A stretch of DNA of 64,000 nt. It comes from Pogonophryne albipinna. Lineage: Eukaryota; Chordata; Actinopteri; Perciformes; Artedidraconidae. This document shows, in pieces, positions 20,600-34,039 of the stretch. A program made the translations under genes and the position numbers. The DNA lies in NCBI GenBank assembly GCA_028583405.1, contig CM053248.1:24664543-24728542 (forward strand), read 5' to 3'. Numbering within the stretch: position 1 is the stretch's first letter; each line of letters starts with the position of its first letter. The notes under the pieces are model-generated. The model saw only the letters and a program-made list of their open reading frames with translations, searched no databases and was not told where the DNA came from.

Positions 20600-23550
20600 G
20601 CTCATTGAAGCAGGATAAACAGAAATAGATTCGATACCACCATCCAGGAGAAAGTAGATCATCACTGAGATCTAAAGGTCATTGGAGGAAAACTGGCCTA
20701 CCTCTTAACCTTGTTATTTCTACCATGTATTCTGCTGAAATGCCCATTGCGAATGTTCATTTAAAAGTATTTCTCTCAATAGGAATGCCAGAGTTAACCA
20801 AGAGGAGCTTTCTATCTGTAGTCGATATGCAGATGTTACAACCCGATCATAAAGACAAAGACAAATACAACATCAACAAATATAATAATACTATTTAAAA
20901 GCATGCTAATCAAAAATTAAAAACAAGGCAAATATTCATGTTAGAAAAAACATTTAAAAAGCCCCCATTATACTACATCATCAAATAAATGCATTGCAAT
21001 GGGTAATATTAATGTTAATGGTATTTGCACGAAATAACACAGTATGGTCTCTAAACACTGCCAAGAACTTTGCAATATTTATAATGACAGATATGGAAAC
21101 ATCTTCATGTTACTTCCTTTGTCCTTTTTTTTTTACAATGACATAAAACAGAGGTACATTTTTTTAATTAACATTTAGATGCTGGAACCAGAGAACGATA
21201 AGGCATTTTTGCTTGAGGAAAATGACTTGAACAATTAACCATGCAGCTATCAAAATGATTGTTGATACATTTTCTGTCTATGGTTTGATTGATAACTAGT
21301 GTAACAACTATACTAAAATCTCTCAAAAGACAACCCCACACTTAACAGGGTCAATGAGAAATCATGATTCCAGTCAGTTTGACAAGAACAGTGACCCAAA
21401 GGATGAAACTAAAATAGGACAGCCAAATGGGGAGGGCAGTTTCTCATCAGGTGACCAGTGACCAACCAGGCCTTCAAAGTGAACACACTGCTGCTGATCC
21501 CTGTGACGTGTCTCAGGTTAATCTTTAGTAGATGAGACTAACCTACATCCTGAAAATGGCTTAGTGTGAGTCCTGCTGAAGGTTTAGTTAAGGATCAGTA
21601 GCCTGTCATGTCTCAGATAAAATGTCAGTTGTAGGTGAGTAGGACAAAATAGTGGGACAAGCTTTACAGGGCAAGAATATTTTCATAAAACCTTTTCCTT
21701 TAGCTTTAGGAAAATGTAATATCCGCAATAAATGTTGATGCCGTCAGCCCTTTTTACAGGTCAAAAAGTCTTTGTTTCTGCTAACATTGGGTAAAAGGTG
21801 GGGTTGCGTGCGCTAACATACAGAAAGACAACTAATCACACTCCCGTTTACATCTATGGGATTTTAAAGAACCAAAAAGACCAATAGGTTTGAACTAACA
21901 AACTGCCCACAAACTATCACAAGAAACTAAAAAAAGCCTTAGCCCAGCATGGATTACTGAATGGGCCTACTGGGCATACTAAAGTTAAAATGACCACAGA
22001 TGAGAGACACAAACATACATACATACATGCATACATACAGACATACATACAAACATACATACATACATACAGACAGAGAGACCAAAATAACTACAAAGAG
22101 ATGCCAAACAGCTGCTAACCGTCACAAAAACTACACTACTACAAACAGAGGCTAAACAACTATAAAGACCGTATAATCCACCAATGGAGCTCCTTGCTAA
22201 AAACATAGATGTAAAGTACATATCTAATTTACTACAATTCATTGTGTCTATATGGAGTTGTTGTTTTGTTTTTTTCACGCCCTGGTTTTGAACAGGACCA
22301 ACTTAGTGTTTGTAATGACACCTTGAGCAAAAATCTATTTATGCACAATATTCACCTGAACTGTTGAAACAACATCCAGAATATTCATCTGGCTGCTACT
22401 TTGAAATTATTTATCTATTTACCTAATATATCATATTTCAATAACTTGCTTATAGACTCTTATTGCACTATTTCACTTTTTTAAACTATTTTCCTTTTTG
22501 TATTTACTATTTACTTGCACTATATTTGTCTGTTTATCTGTGTTTTGTGTTGCACTGTTGGAGAAGCCTGTGACCTAAGATCTTCATCGGCATAACTACA
22601 CTGTAGCTCTGTTCGTATGACTACATAAAGAACCATGAACCTTGAATAACATCTTTGTCAGTTTTGCACTGGAAGTTGCTGAAGCAGAATGACGTGGCAA
22701 GTCTAAGAGGAACTGATTGGATAGACTGCCAGATTATAATTAAATAAGTGGTGAGGTCTTGGCCTCCTTCCACTTGGCACACAGCACTATGCTAATGATG
22801 TATGAACACACGATGATGCAAACACTAACCTCTGTTATGGCTAAGTTAAATGAAGGTATGGAATGGTACTAAATACATCAACTCTAATAAATAACTTCAT
22901 TTCATCTCTATGTATTGTTTAATATTTTTGATTTGTATTTTGTTCCTACTTCTTAAGGTAATAACTATTTAAAAACCAGCTTGAATGAGCTGGGAACGCA
23001 ATGCTCAAGATAAAAAAGGCAGTTTATGAAAAGTTTACTTTAAAGAGATAAATGCTTCTCACAGGACAGCTACGAAACAAATGTACGATGATCTTAAAGA
23101 AAAGGATGCATTGCTATACCCAAAACAGTATAAGAGTTCAAATGAATGAGAATCAGTACAATATTCAATCACATTAATGCAGCAGTCATATCCAAAAGTA
23201 GTATAATTTGCTGTAAATACTTACAGTGTTGCAAAAGTAAGTGTTGAATGCAGGACTTATACTTGTAGAGTCCTTTTCACAATGTTTTAGCAATTTGACA
23301 TCTGAATACTTCCTCCACCACTGGTTTAATGTATAGGTGAGGTATTGACATGAAAATGAAAAGAGATATGAAAAGTAATGTGAAGCCAGTGTCTTATAGG
23401 CTTGAAGTGTACAGACTTTGGTATGTTTTCAACAGCTAGACAAATATTATGTGATGTTTACATGTCCATTCAGGGCCTCACTTTCTCCTCCTCATCTGAA
23501 GATCTAGAAGAATCTCTTACCGTCCTCCTTCCTGTTCAGAGGTTACGGCT
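20600..23550. other. intergenic, tmem101 to gngt2
   Basis: No exon recognised. It holds a microsatellite at 22.01-22.08 kb and, at about 22.54-22.65 kb, a stretch that may be a LINE 3' tail (cataaagaaccatgaacctt). Confidence 0.5.
22011..22080. repeat. (CATA)n microsatellite
   Basis: About 17 mostly perfect catac/ata tetramers with g interruptions. Confidence 0.9.
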
Positions 23551-23883
23551 CCTGATTGTTTAATCTCATCACAGGGGATTGGTGCCATCAGGTCCAATCC
23601 GCTGCCGACCTCAACCCAAAGCCAGCAGCAGGGATCAGCTGGGATGAAGAGCAGTGGGACAGCACAGACCATTCAGTGTGAAGAAGCAACCGGACTACAG
23701 CAAGGCAAACAGTCAATGAGCTCTTAGGAGCCAAAACATTTCTCGTTACTTTGGGGATCCCACCATTCAACAGGTAAAGATTGCTGATTGTAATGTTGTT
23801 GGTTTTCCATCATGAAAGCAGATTTGTAGGTATTTTTTGTGACACTTTTAAAGTTTTTGTCTTGATTTCCTCTTACAGTCAGG

Positions 23884-24321
23884 ATGGCTCGGGATATGTC
23901 GGATAAGGAAATCTTAAAAATGGAGTTGGAGCAGTTGAAGAAGGAAGTTAGCACAACTAGGACACCAGTAAGTAAACGACCTCTTTAAAAATAATGTCTT
24001 GCCATCAATTGTGAGCAATCTTTTCAGTATTATTTCAATTTTAAGCCTCTTTGAATTGAAGCAATGAACAAGGGATGAAAACAGTTTCAATGATTTGTAG
24101 CATGCAAGTTTAATGTTCCATCTTTACGTCTGAAAAGGTGATATTTGCTTTGTCAACCTTAAATGTGTCTCCATCTTTCCTCCCAACAACAGCTGCTTGC
24201 AAACTGTGCGGAGACTGTTACATTCGTTGAGGAACTCCTGCCTAATGATCCGCTGATAAAGGGCGTTCCAGATGACAAGAACCCCTACAAGGGAGACAAG
24301 GGAGGCTGTATAATAACATAG
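23884..24321 (+). CDS. gngt2: cone transducin gamma subunit (G protein gamma-T2)
   Basis: Two coding exons, 23884-23967 and 24193-24321, encode 70 residues; human GNGT2 has 69. The first exon gives the amphipathic coiled coil that pairs with G-beta (KEILKMELEQLKKEVSTTR). The second has the conserved NDPLIKGVPDDKNPYK segment and ends in a CaaX box, CIIT, for prenylation of the cysteine. A non-coding first exon ends at 23773 (caacag|gtaaag) and splices to 23879, five bases before the ATG. In the cone outer segment the protein forms the transducin beta-gamma dimer that couples opsin to phosphodiesterase. The coding start is set by homology. Words resembling CRX sites (TAATCT near 23560) occur upstream but are not diagnostic. 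Confidence 0.93.
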
Positions 24322-24510
24322 CACATGGACATGCAAGGAAACGTCAAACAGTTTTTTATGAGAACCGGTTGCATTGCTGTAATATCCCTGTAGAAATGTA
24401 AAAGAAAACTAAGATCTGTAATGGTATTGCTACCAGGAGAGAGACCCTTTTCCATCACCGGATTACTGTATGTACCTGTTGATAGGAAAATGTTTCTTTG
24501 TCAATTTGTA

Positions 24511-24516
24511 ATTAAA
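24511..24516 (+). terminator. poly(A) signal of gngt2
   Basis: ATTAAA about 190 bp after the stop codon; a common variant signal. Confidence 0.5.
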
Positions 24517-24519
24517 TGC

Positions 24520-26915
24520 AAATAGCTGTACAAAGCTTTGACCTGACTTGACTGCTCTTATTATCGTTGAATATAAGCAAAGCTCACTTTTATTATACTA
24601 CTACTGCACTTTCATCTACTTTTATTACACTGCTAATGTTAAATTGCCTGGATTATATTGTTATATTGCTATATTGGTTGGTGTGTAAATGTGCAGAAGT
24701 CAACATGACACAAAGCAGGGCAAAGTCACAGGAGCTGCGCACTTACTGCTTAGTCTAATTCTCAATAGGATTTCTCGTTCACACTGACACAGAGCTGCTT
24801 CCGGTATCAAAGTCTTTAAGCTTGTTCCAGCGGCTTCATCCCTGCTCCCATTTGGAGCCCTGCATCCAATTAGTGTCATGTTCAATCTGCTCACCAACAA
24901 ATACACATAACGTCTTGGGTATGATTTCATTTGTAGGTGCAGGCTTTATTCCTAACACTATAATACATTTAAAAACACAATTCACACTGCTGCATTAACA
25001 CTTTTTTAAATCAAATGATAGATAGAATCGGAGGGATGAAACCCTCTTTAACGGTCACACATGCAGAGCACACAGCACACAGTGAAATAAATATGGCTAT
25101 TAGGTATCAAAAAATATCAAATAGAATAGCCTAAATGTATGTGAATGGTTTAGAGTTTACATTTCAGTATTTTAAGATAAGTTTATTGCCGTTCCATTTT
25201 CAGAAACCAACATATATATGTTTTATGTATTTGGTGTACTTTAATTTAATGTTAAACAGAAATATTAAGCTCAATTGTTGAGTATCTATAAGTATATATA
25301 GTGAGTATCCAAGTATTACCGTAATCATAAACCCTTAGGGTTGCGTGTTTGTGAGATATCAGTATGTTGTCATCTGTGTAGGTTATCTTATTTCAAATAT
25401 GTAATTTATGTAATCACATTTTAAATATGAATACAAATATAATTAATTATTAAAATATATTTGAATCCCTTTTCATGTCTTTTAGATAGTAGAGACAGAA
25501 ATTAGAGCTAAAGAGCGGTAACATGGTTCATTTGTAAAAATATTTTCAAAAGGAAAGCTGTTTTAAAAGGTTACCCATTTTATCATTAAGTAATATATAC
25601 TTTTTGTAAAAAGAAAAATGATAATCAAGTGTTATTCTGTTGATTTTCACATTGCAATTTCTCAATGGTCTGCTCAAGGACACTAGCACTGTAATTATGG
25701 GACACAAAATGATACAACTCAGTGATTTTAATCTGCACTGTTCGAAATACATACATTTCGACACCGCATGTGTAAAGTCTAGGATGACTTGTCCATGGAG
25801 TGGTTTTTATCTTAATTGTCTTATCAGATAAGAGCAATTATGGACATATCTAATCTTCGCAAATGTCCTATAATTGTGGAATTCTGTGGAATTCTGTGGA
25901 ATAACCATACTGGGAGAAAGAAAAACATGTTGTAACATTCAGATCAGAAGTGTCATAACTTTGTGAATTCAAGACATCTGAACGGACTATTTGTTTACTT
26001 GAACACAACGTGTGACACTGACAAGAACAATGCATCTATTCATTTTTGTTGAGAGTGACCTACCATGGAGAAGAACAATGTCTGAATCGATCCCAAGAAA
26101 AATAATTAATGGAGGAACGGAAAACTCACAAACTTCTTTTGGGAGTGTCCTTTATGTCAGGGACCAAGCAGTGAGCGACAAGGAAACAGGAAGTGTTTCA
26201 AATCGAAATAACTAGGCCTATAAACAGGTCATTTGAATATAACTCTATCAATATACCAGCAGTTAAATTTATGTTAACTAAACTAAACACACCGACCTGT
26301 CGCAATCAAACAAGTGGGAACATATATAGTGGCTTGTCCAAACCGAATAGCAAACAAGGGGTAACTACGATGAATAGACCATGAAAAGAAAACTGACAAA
26401 GCCCAAATCCCACTGTTGACATGGAAGCACATGGTTTGGCCCAATGAACCATTTCCAGGATTTAGGAGTCCTCAGCCCTCGGCCACGCCCTTTGGGCCAC
26501 CAGGAAGAAACCTCACCCAACAACCACGGTAACTCAAAGACAAAGAAAATGTATAATACAAACAAATACCTCTGTTAACCGATCCAAAATGTGTTCACCT
26601 GAACTAAACACTGTCAGGTCACAGTAAAAGCAAATAACCAGTTCACCATTGAAGCCAACTGTGTGTTGTTAATTGTTTGGGTAGTTGGCTGCACCTGAAA
26701 TGCAGGTGTGACCATGTGTGGCTGTGGCTATCACATCATAGTTTGCCTCTTTTGTTTTGGTCTCCAAAGAAGCACTTTTCTGGCACACCATTCTTTTTTA
26801 TTTGTGCACAGTCATGACAAAAATGGGTCACTTAGCCTTATCTTTAGTGGTTGTCATAACACCTCTGATAATCATGTCAAGTTCCCACTTGTCTAGTCCA
26901 GACCTTTGGCAGTCA
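24520..26915. other. intergenic, gngt2 to retsat
   Basis: I see no exon, RNA gene or clear repeat in this AT-rich spacer. Confidence 0.5.
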
Positions 26916-26919
26916 GTGT

Positions 26920-26926
26920 TATAAAA
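26920..26926 (+). promoter_or_regulatory. TATA box of retsat
   Basis: TATAAAA lies 95 bp upstream of the first ATG, which would place transcription start at about 26950 and leave a 5' UTR of about 65 bases. Confidence 0.55.
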
Positions 26927-27014
26927 ACAGCCTGATGAGGAGTGCAGTGCTCAGAAAACACCTGTCACTGCTGCTGTGGACACTCTTACCAGACACTGTG
27001 ATCCGATTGTCTCC

Positions 27015-30000
27015 ATGATGTGGCTCTTGATCTTCTTAGCGGGGTTGGTTATATGGGCCGGTGGCACGTACTGGTACCTGTTTGGGAAAAAGAGCCCTTT
27101 CTCCCTGGAGTCCGTGAGACCCCCTGGACCTCGAGAGTTTGATCAGAAGAAGCGGGACAAAGTCATCAAGCAAGGTAAAATGATTGCACACACTTAAACA
27201 AGATTCAAAACAGTCAACATGCAAAATGACTTGACAAAAAACTACAACAAATAATGCAGACTAAGAATGAAAATGACCATTTGTAAAATAATATTTCAAT
27301 TTATTCCATTGGGTATAACACAATATGATCCACTTAGAATATATATTCTTACAGCAGAAAATGGACCTCCCTGGCCAGCATCTGCAAAAAAAGAGAGTCA
27401 ATTATTAACCTTCACTTTCACCTAATTAAAATAAAAATAACCATTAAAATAACTGAATTAATAATTAATATGCAATATGTTTATTTAGATTGCTTTAGTG
27501 AGATTTAAAAAATGTATGAAACTAAGATACAGTTAATTTGTCATGGATTTTCTTTGTTATCAACCTCTGCTGTGACAGCGATCATCAAATAATAGACCTT
27601 TATTCACTGCAAACATTTCAATCAGCGAACATGTGTAATAAAAGGTATCCCACTTTGCAATGTTAACAACAACAAAAAGAAAATGACTGAGATGGAATTG
27701 TTCAAAACAAGGGACATGCACAAGGTTGGGCAGAAGTTGCCCAAGCAGATGCCCATTTGTCCTTTGCAGCTGTGCTGTGCTTTTGGAGGAAGAACAATTG
27801 TTTTATTGTTGCTGTTGTAAAGCCCTTCCATAATAATAGCTTACATGTTCCTGGGAAAAACTCTTAATGTCAACAGATGGCATTATGTAGAAAAAAAAGA
27901 TGCATTCTCAAATGAATCTGGTTTACTTCTTTAACTTAAACTAGGGTGTGATTTTCTTTTTCATTCATCTTTAATATTTACAACGGGGTATAAGAGACAT
28001 TGTAAGTAAAATAAATGGTGTGATGAGGGAGGTAATATTCCAAGGAAAATTCTAAATAATTGTATTAAGTTAAGTTATAAAATTGGGTTGGATTAAGCAT
28101 TAAAAGGTCTGCAACTAGAAATAGTAAAAAAGTAAGTAGAACAAATATTTGACACTGTATCAGTTTACTAACATTCGTAGAACTGCTGAGGTTTGCTGAT
28201 ACATATAATCTAAAATTAATGACCTGTTTTCCTGGTCATAACTCAGTTAAGATTAGACCTAAATTAGTACAAAAGTACACTTATTGTTTTTCATCTGTTG
28301 GCTTTATCTTAGTTAGATAATGCACCAAGAGATTGTGTTTGCAGTCTTATCTAATGTGTAATTGCCAAGAGGATAACACATATACAGGAACTAGATCAGC
28401 AGCCATGTATTTATGAGATGAAAGGTGTGCAAAGCAACCTTCAGACTATTATGCAACACATTTTAGCAGGTTATATTACATTTTCAATTAATCTTTATCT
28501 TTTCTAGACATGTAAATGTTACCATGATAACATCATCTCCGTCTGTTTCTGTCCAGGTTTCAGCCTTGACAAAGTGCCCCAGAACCTGGATGTGATTGTC
28601 ATTGGGAGCGGTATCGGTGGTCTGACAGCTGCAGCGACACTGGCCAAAGCAGGGAGGAGAGTCCTGCTGCTGGAACAACACGACCAGGCTGGAGGCTGCT
28701 GCCACACCTACGTAGAGAAAGGCTTCGAGTTTGATGTTGGTAAGAGGACATGCCAAGGATAATATATATTCACTGTTTTAGGGCATTGGATTTTTTTAAG
28801 AGGCCTGGAATATCTAGCAGCACCTCGCAGCAGCTAAGTGGGTTTTCAAGGTGTCATTTGTTGAGCTACAGTAGGTAAAATGTTTATGATTGTTCCATTA
28901 AATCCACTAAACCACTTCGAAGGCAACAACAAGAATGGATGTTGATTATCTCCCTGGTGTAACTTAAATAACTATACACTGTGTTCCTGTTTCCCCGCTC
29001 TTTCCTTCTTCAGGGCTTCACTACATTGGTCAGGTCCACGAGAACAGTCTGTTGCGCATCGCCTTCGATCAAATCTCTGAGGGCCAGTTGGAGTTCCACA
29101 AGCTAAATCAACACTTTGACACGATCATGATAGGCCAAGGAGAGGAAAAACGGGAGTACACTATCTTCTCGGGTAAAACGGAGATGAAAGCCCATCTGAT
29201 GAAGCAATTCCCCAATGACACAGAGGCCATCGAGACATTCTTCAATATCATGAAGGTACTGTAAGCTAGTGGACACATATCTCAGCGTGACATCCCTCCA
29301 TAAAATGACAACACACTTATAACTGGCAAACATCTGTTCTCCAAAAGGTCTCTGCTAAGAAGACTCACTACCTGGCAACTCTAAAGCTGATCCCGCAGTG
29401 GGTGTCTTTATTCATACTGAAGTCAGGCATTGGAAACCTCCTCACCGAGGTCTTCCGCCTCTCTGGTACATGTGCAACAGACCTGGTGAACACCCTGACC
29501 AGCAACAAGGATCTGCACGTCATCTTTTCTTATCTTTTCTATGGTGGGTACTAGAGTAGAAAACTCAATTCAAGCCAGTAAAGACAGAAACTCGCTCTTA
29601 CGGTATTAACATCCACATCAGATGAACAGTGTAGAAATGGCAGCCATCTTTTCTCAAGTCCACCAATTAAAAAACATTGATAAGTAAATAAAAGACATTG
29701 TATTGGAAGTAATTTGTAGCAAATACTTACATTCAGTAGCGGATGTCTAAGACATATAGGCTTCAATATATTGTAATAGTATGATATCAACGATAAAGTT
29801 TATAATACACTATGCAAATGTCTCCTCCAAAAACGTACGATTACGATTGTAAGTACAGTGTTTGAAACTTTCACTGTAATTTATCCATAAGACAGAAACA
29901 GAAAAAAGCTGCAAATTTCGATTACCCTTACTCATCACTCAAAGGTAGGGTAGGTAATTACATTATTACATTACATTGCATTTAGCTGACGCTTTTATCC

Positions 30001-33000
30001 AAAGCGACTTACAATAAGTGCGTTCGACCAACAAAATACAAACTTGAAGAAAATAGAATCATATAAGTACATCAGGCCTCATAGAGCAAAAACATTTCAA
30101 GTGCTACTCAACTGGCTTTAGATAAGCCAGCCCTTTATTAGTATATAAAGGGCTATAATTCACTTCAGAAACACTTTTTGTTATATTCCATGGAATGCTC
30201 TTAACATCCCGATGGCAATGAATACATTAAATGCTTTGACAATAAATATACACAAATATTTCATCTGTGGAAGCCGTGGCGCTGTAAAAAGCTAGACCAA
30301 TTATCTCCCCCGGCCCGGGTCCGTGTGTGTTGGAGGAGGGGCTCTGTAAGGAAGATTTTTTTCGGCTGTGTACTTTCAAATTCTAGCGCACTCGAGCTGG
30401 TTTCACCATTCTTACCTACCCTACCTTTAATCTTTTTGGTACACTTCTCCTCTAATTAACAATTGGGACACTTTTTATAACTTGTTATAACTGTAACACT
30501 TTCTTTGATCAGAATAACCTACCCGTAAATAATTGATCCATATAATTTTTCTAGATCAAAATTGCACTGTCTCTTATGACCTAAATACTTGTAAAATATT
30601 ATTGTAGTCGGCCTTATATGGTGTTTCTTTAAAACATCTGCAGGAGTTATTCCTAATGAAACAGTTTCAGTCCAAATCCAACGCAAAATGAGTCTCAAAA
30701 ACAAATGTACGAGTCTGGTCTGGTGGTTTCAGCTGAAGACAAGATAACATAGATTTTAAAAATATAAAACAGCAAAGTCATATTTAATCCTTCACTCTGT
30801 GTATATTTAGGCGTGCCTCCAAAGGACTCCAGTATTCTCATCAATGCCCTCCTGATTCATCACTACAAAAGAGGTGCCTACTACCCTAAAGGTGGTGCCA
30901 GTGAGATCGCCTTCCACATCATCCGCACCATCCAGAAATATGGAGGAAACTGCCTGGTCAGAGCTCCTGTCACTGGGATCCTGGTTAATGACAAGGGAGC
31001 AGCTTATGGTGAGACCATGGGAATGTAAGCTCTGTTTTCTTTACCTTTTTACGACACACACAAGTAAATGGCTTCCTTTTTGTGTTACGTGACAGGTGTG
31101 AAAGTGAGGAAAGGTCAGGCGGAAGTGGAGATTCACGCACCTGTGGTTGTTTCAAATTGTGGCATCTTCAACACCTTCCAGAGACTTCTTCCCCCTGCGA
31201 TTCAAGAAACTAAAGGTGAGCAAGAGATCCCTTTCGCCTAAATATATGCATTTCTATTGTGAAAGTGATGTTAAACCATACCTTTATTGTAGGTATTCAG
31301 GAAAGGCTGAACATGATGAAACATGGCAGAGGATCGTTCCTGGTTTTCTCCGGGTTTGATGGGACTCAAGAGGAGTTGGGCCTCGAGTCTACCAACTTCT
31401 GGCTGTTTAAAAACAATGACATGGACACATCGTGAGTTTGAACCCTAACATTTTATTACCACAAGGGGGCATTGTTGTATAAGAAGTAGGGATGCAATGA
31501 GGCACAATAACTCTCTAGTATTCCACTAGAACGTGTATTGTACATTTCTGTATGTGGCTTATTAAACTTCAAAGACAGAGTTCCCTTTTGTCCTCTAGGT
31601 GGAGTACATGATCAGTCGCAGTACAGCTGATTTAAATACCACCCATGGTTTATTTTTCATGTGTGGCCACACTGCTGTTAAGCCCAGGCTGATTTGACTG
31701 AGGGATGACGATCTGAATTTGAAATGTTCATGTTTTTGTGTGTTTTAGGATGGATGCCTTCTTTGCATTAAACAAAGAGGAAGCACCAGATAATATCCCC
31801 ATGATGTTCATCACAATGCCATCTGCCAAAGACCCAGAATCCAAAATAAGACACCCAGGTACGCTTAAGGCTTTTTCTATGGTTGCAAATAGAAGTAGTA
31901 ATAATAATAATAGATTTATTTTGTTAGCGCTTTTACAGGTGCTCAAAGTCGCTTTACATAGATAGTAAAAAGATCAAATATATATAGTTAAAGTCAAATT
32001 AAAATCAAGCGATGAAAAGAAAGAATGTGCAAATATTAACAATAAATGTTGTTTTAAAGATGTACTCCTACAAGAAGTTCATACTATATACCAGACCTGA
32101 GTGTCCATAGAGATTAGATGTGATATATTGGCTGTTTCATGTTTACAGGAAAATCTTGCATGACAATACTGACAATGGTCAAGTACGAATGGTTTGAGGA
32201 ATGGAAGGACACTTCTGTACGCAAAAGGGGCGACGAATACTACAACTACAAAATGAGATTTGCTAAAAACCTCTTTGACTGGGCCTGTACTTTGTTCCCT
32301 AAAATCAAAGACAAGGTAGGATTGGTCTTTTTCTGTCAAAGGGTTAACTGTAAAGTGTCCATGCTTTTATTTCATGTGTTGACTAACTTGGAATTTGTGT
32401 ATGACTTGTTTTTCAGTTGGTTTTCCAGGACGTGGCGACCCCACTGACAAACAGCCACTATCTGGGCGCCCAGCATGGAGCCATGTACTCTGCTGAGCAC
32501 AACCTCGATCGTTTCCAAGCAGAGACTGTGGCGAGGAACAGGTGCAACACCCCCGTCAAAAACCTCTACATCTCAGGTATGAAAAGTGGCAAACTTGGCT
32601 GAGGACTTTAGGTTAAAAAAGCTCTGCAAGTACAGTCAAGTCTTTGGGTTTTTCAGTAAGTGAAGTTTAAACAGGCATAGAAAAGTCTCAAGAACAATTG
32701 ATTAACTTAAAGAAGGATAATGCGTTGAAATGTTGGTTTCTTTGCAGTGTAATAGCAATTTTCTTGCTGGATTGGTTTACCAAATTATCAATTTACGATA
32801 AGGTCAAAAAGCAGGAGTTACATCTTGTGAGCAAATCATTTCCTAGAGGCGTAACTCAGACAACATTTTGAACCCAGACTCCAGTTGTCTTGTCTCATGC
32901 AGCAGGATGTATTTTGTGTGTTTGTTCCAGGCCAAGACGTGTTCAGCTGTGGGATAGCAGGCGCTCTGCATGGTGGACTCCTCTGCGCCTCTGCGGTGTT

Positions 33001-33100
33001 GGATCACATCGTCTACATTGACTTGCTCTTCCTCAAGAAGAAGCTGAAGAGGAGGAAAGCCAGGGAGTTGGCCGAGCTGTCTAAGAAGAAACTGCAGTGA
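27015..33100 (+). CDS. retsat: all-trans-retinol 13,14-reductase (retinol saturase)
   Basis: Eleven exons join in phase: 27015-27174, 28557-28739, 29014-29255, 29348-29543, 30811-31008, 31096-31215, 31293-31431, 31749-31858, 32149-32315, 32417-32576 and 32931-33100. They give 614 residues (human 610). The N-terminus is one hydrophobic anchor ([17 protein letters not shown]). Residues about 66-96 form the dinucleotide-binding fold ([20 protein letters not shown], then [15 protein letters not shown]). Later family blocks are [63 protein letters not shown] and [16 protein letters not shown]. The ER enzyme saturates the 13,14 double bond of retinol and belongs to the carotenoid-isomerase-like oxidoreductases. 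The start is the first ATG after the TATA box; two ATGs are adjacent. It may be either the retsat or a retsat-like paralogue. Introns 4 and 8 contain transposon debris. Confidence 0.95.
29941..30428. mobile_element. MITE with perfect 17-bp terminal inverted repeats in retsat intron 4
   Basis: The left end aaaggtagggtaggtaa (29941-29957) is the exact reverse complement of 30412-30428. I see no coding region and no clear target duplication. The element carries a LINE 3' fragment inserted near its left end. Confidence 0.7.
29958..30155 (-). mobile_element. L2-type LINE 3' fragment, nested
   Basis: Reverse complement of 3775-3972, nearly identical by eye over about 195 bp, including the tail with tgtaa-type repeats at its 3' end. 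A severely 5'-truncated copy of the same LINE family. Confidence 0.85.
31888..31965 (-). mobile_element. LINE 3' tail in retsat intron 8
   Basis: On the minus strand it reads gtaaagcgactttgagcacc, then a short A/T-rich part and (ATT)n, a typical fish LINE terminus. Confidence 0.55.
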
Positions 33101-33645
33101 GAGCGCTCTCTACTTCCCCTGCAGGACACTAGTTAAACTGCACAAACCAGGTGCAAAAGGACCCTTGCTTTTTGCAAGAAGCTTGAACACAGCAAACAAA
33201 GTCTGGGATCTATTGTATATACTGATATTATAATGCATATGTCAGGAGCTGGGGAAGGATTTTGTTGCAAGGTTTGCTGGAAAAGGTAACCACATAGTGT
33301 TTGAAATGTTTTGAACGCACATTATCGTAATACTGTGCTGGAACTTTGCATCATTTTATGGGATATGGTATGTTTATTATTTACATATATTATTTTGTCT
33401 AATTTAATATATGTAAAATCATTTTCCTATTTTTCTTTACATTTGTATTTAGGCATCTTTATCCTTTAACTGTGGAATTATTAGAATTATTTATGATACC
33501 AGCTTTTTTTTGTTTTTTCTAATGTGCGTTTTGTGGATTTTGTACATTTTGTACACGCCAAGCAACAGCCTATAACAACCTCAACCTATACAAGTAACCT
33601 CGTAAGCCATTCTACTGATGCTGGACAGTTTTTCAGTGGGTGCAC

Positions 33646-33651
33646 AATAAA
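33646..33651 (+). terminator. poly(A) signal of retsat
   Basis: AATAAA about 550 bp after the stop codon; other AATAAA words follow nearby (e.g. around 33670). Confidence 0.4.
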
Positions 33652-33884
33652 CGGCAACATACAAATGAATGTAAATAAATAGCCAAATAATGGATCAACG
33701 CTCTCTGCCTAATATGTTCGCTAGCTGTTAGTGTTGTTGCATAGCAACCACCTCGCACTATGTTTTGTGCAGAAGGCAACGGAGGGACTATTTTATTTTG
33801 AACATCATTATTTACTAATAAAAACTATTTAAATTAGAGTGTGTATTTTTCTTTCATATTGCCACACTTGGTAACCGTTTTATA

Positions 33885-34030
33885 AAAGCAATAGCTCACT
33901 TCAGGCCGTGATATATGCTCATTATATTACAGCTAAGGGGGTTGTCGACCCTCCGCTTCGCGTCGGGCCGAACCACGCCCCTTAGCTGTGATATAATGAG
34001 CATATACCACGGCCTGTCGTGAGCTATTGC
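33885..34030. repeat. hairpin MITE
   Basis: Two arms of about 55 bp form an almost perfect inverted repeat: gcaatagctcac at the left end pairs with gtgagctattgc at the right, and inner words such as tgctcattatat are mirrored. The centre is a GC-rich stretch around gaccctccgcttcgcgtcgg. Foldback elements of this kind are common in fish. Confidence 0.85.
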
Positions 34031-34039
34031 TTAAATATA

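Noticed and set aside
21985..22278. 97-codon minus-strand frame with Met-Tyr-Val-Cys repeats
   Set aside because: Translation of the CATA microsatellite.
26976..27014. Longer retsat N-terminus starting at 26976
   Set aside because: The codon there is GTG; the first ATG is at 27015 and fits the family's N-terminal hydrophobic anchor.
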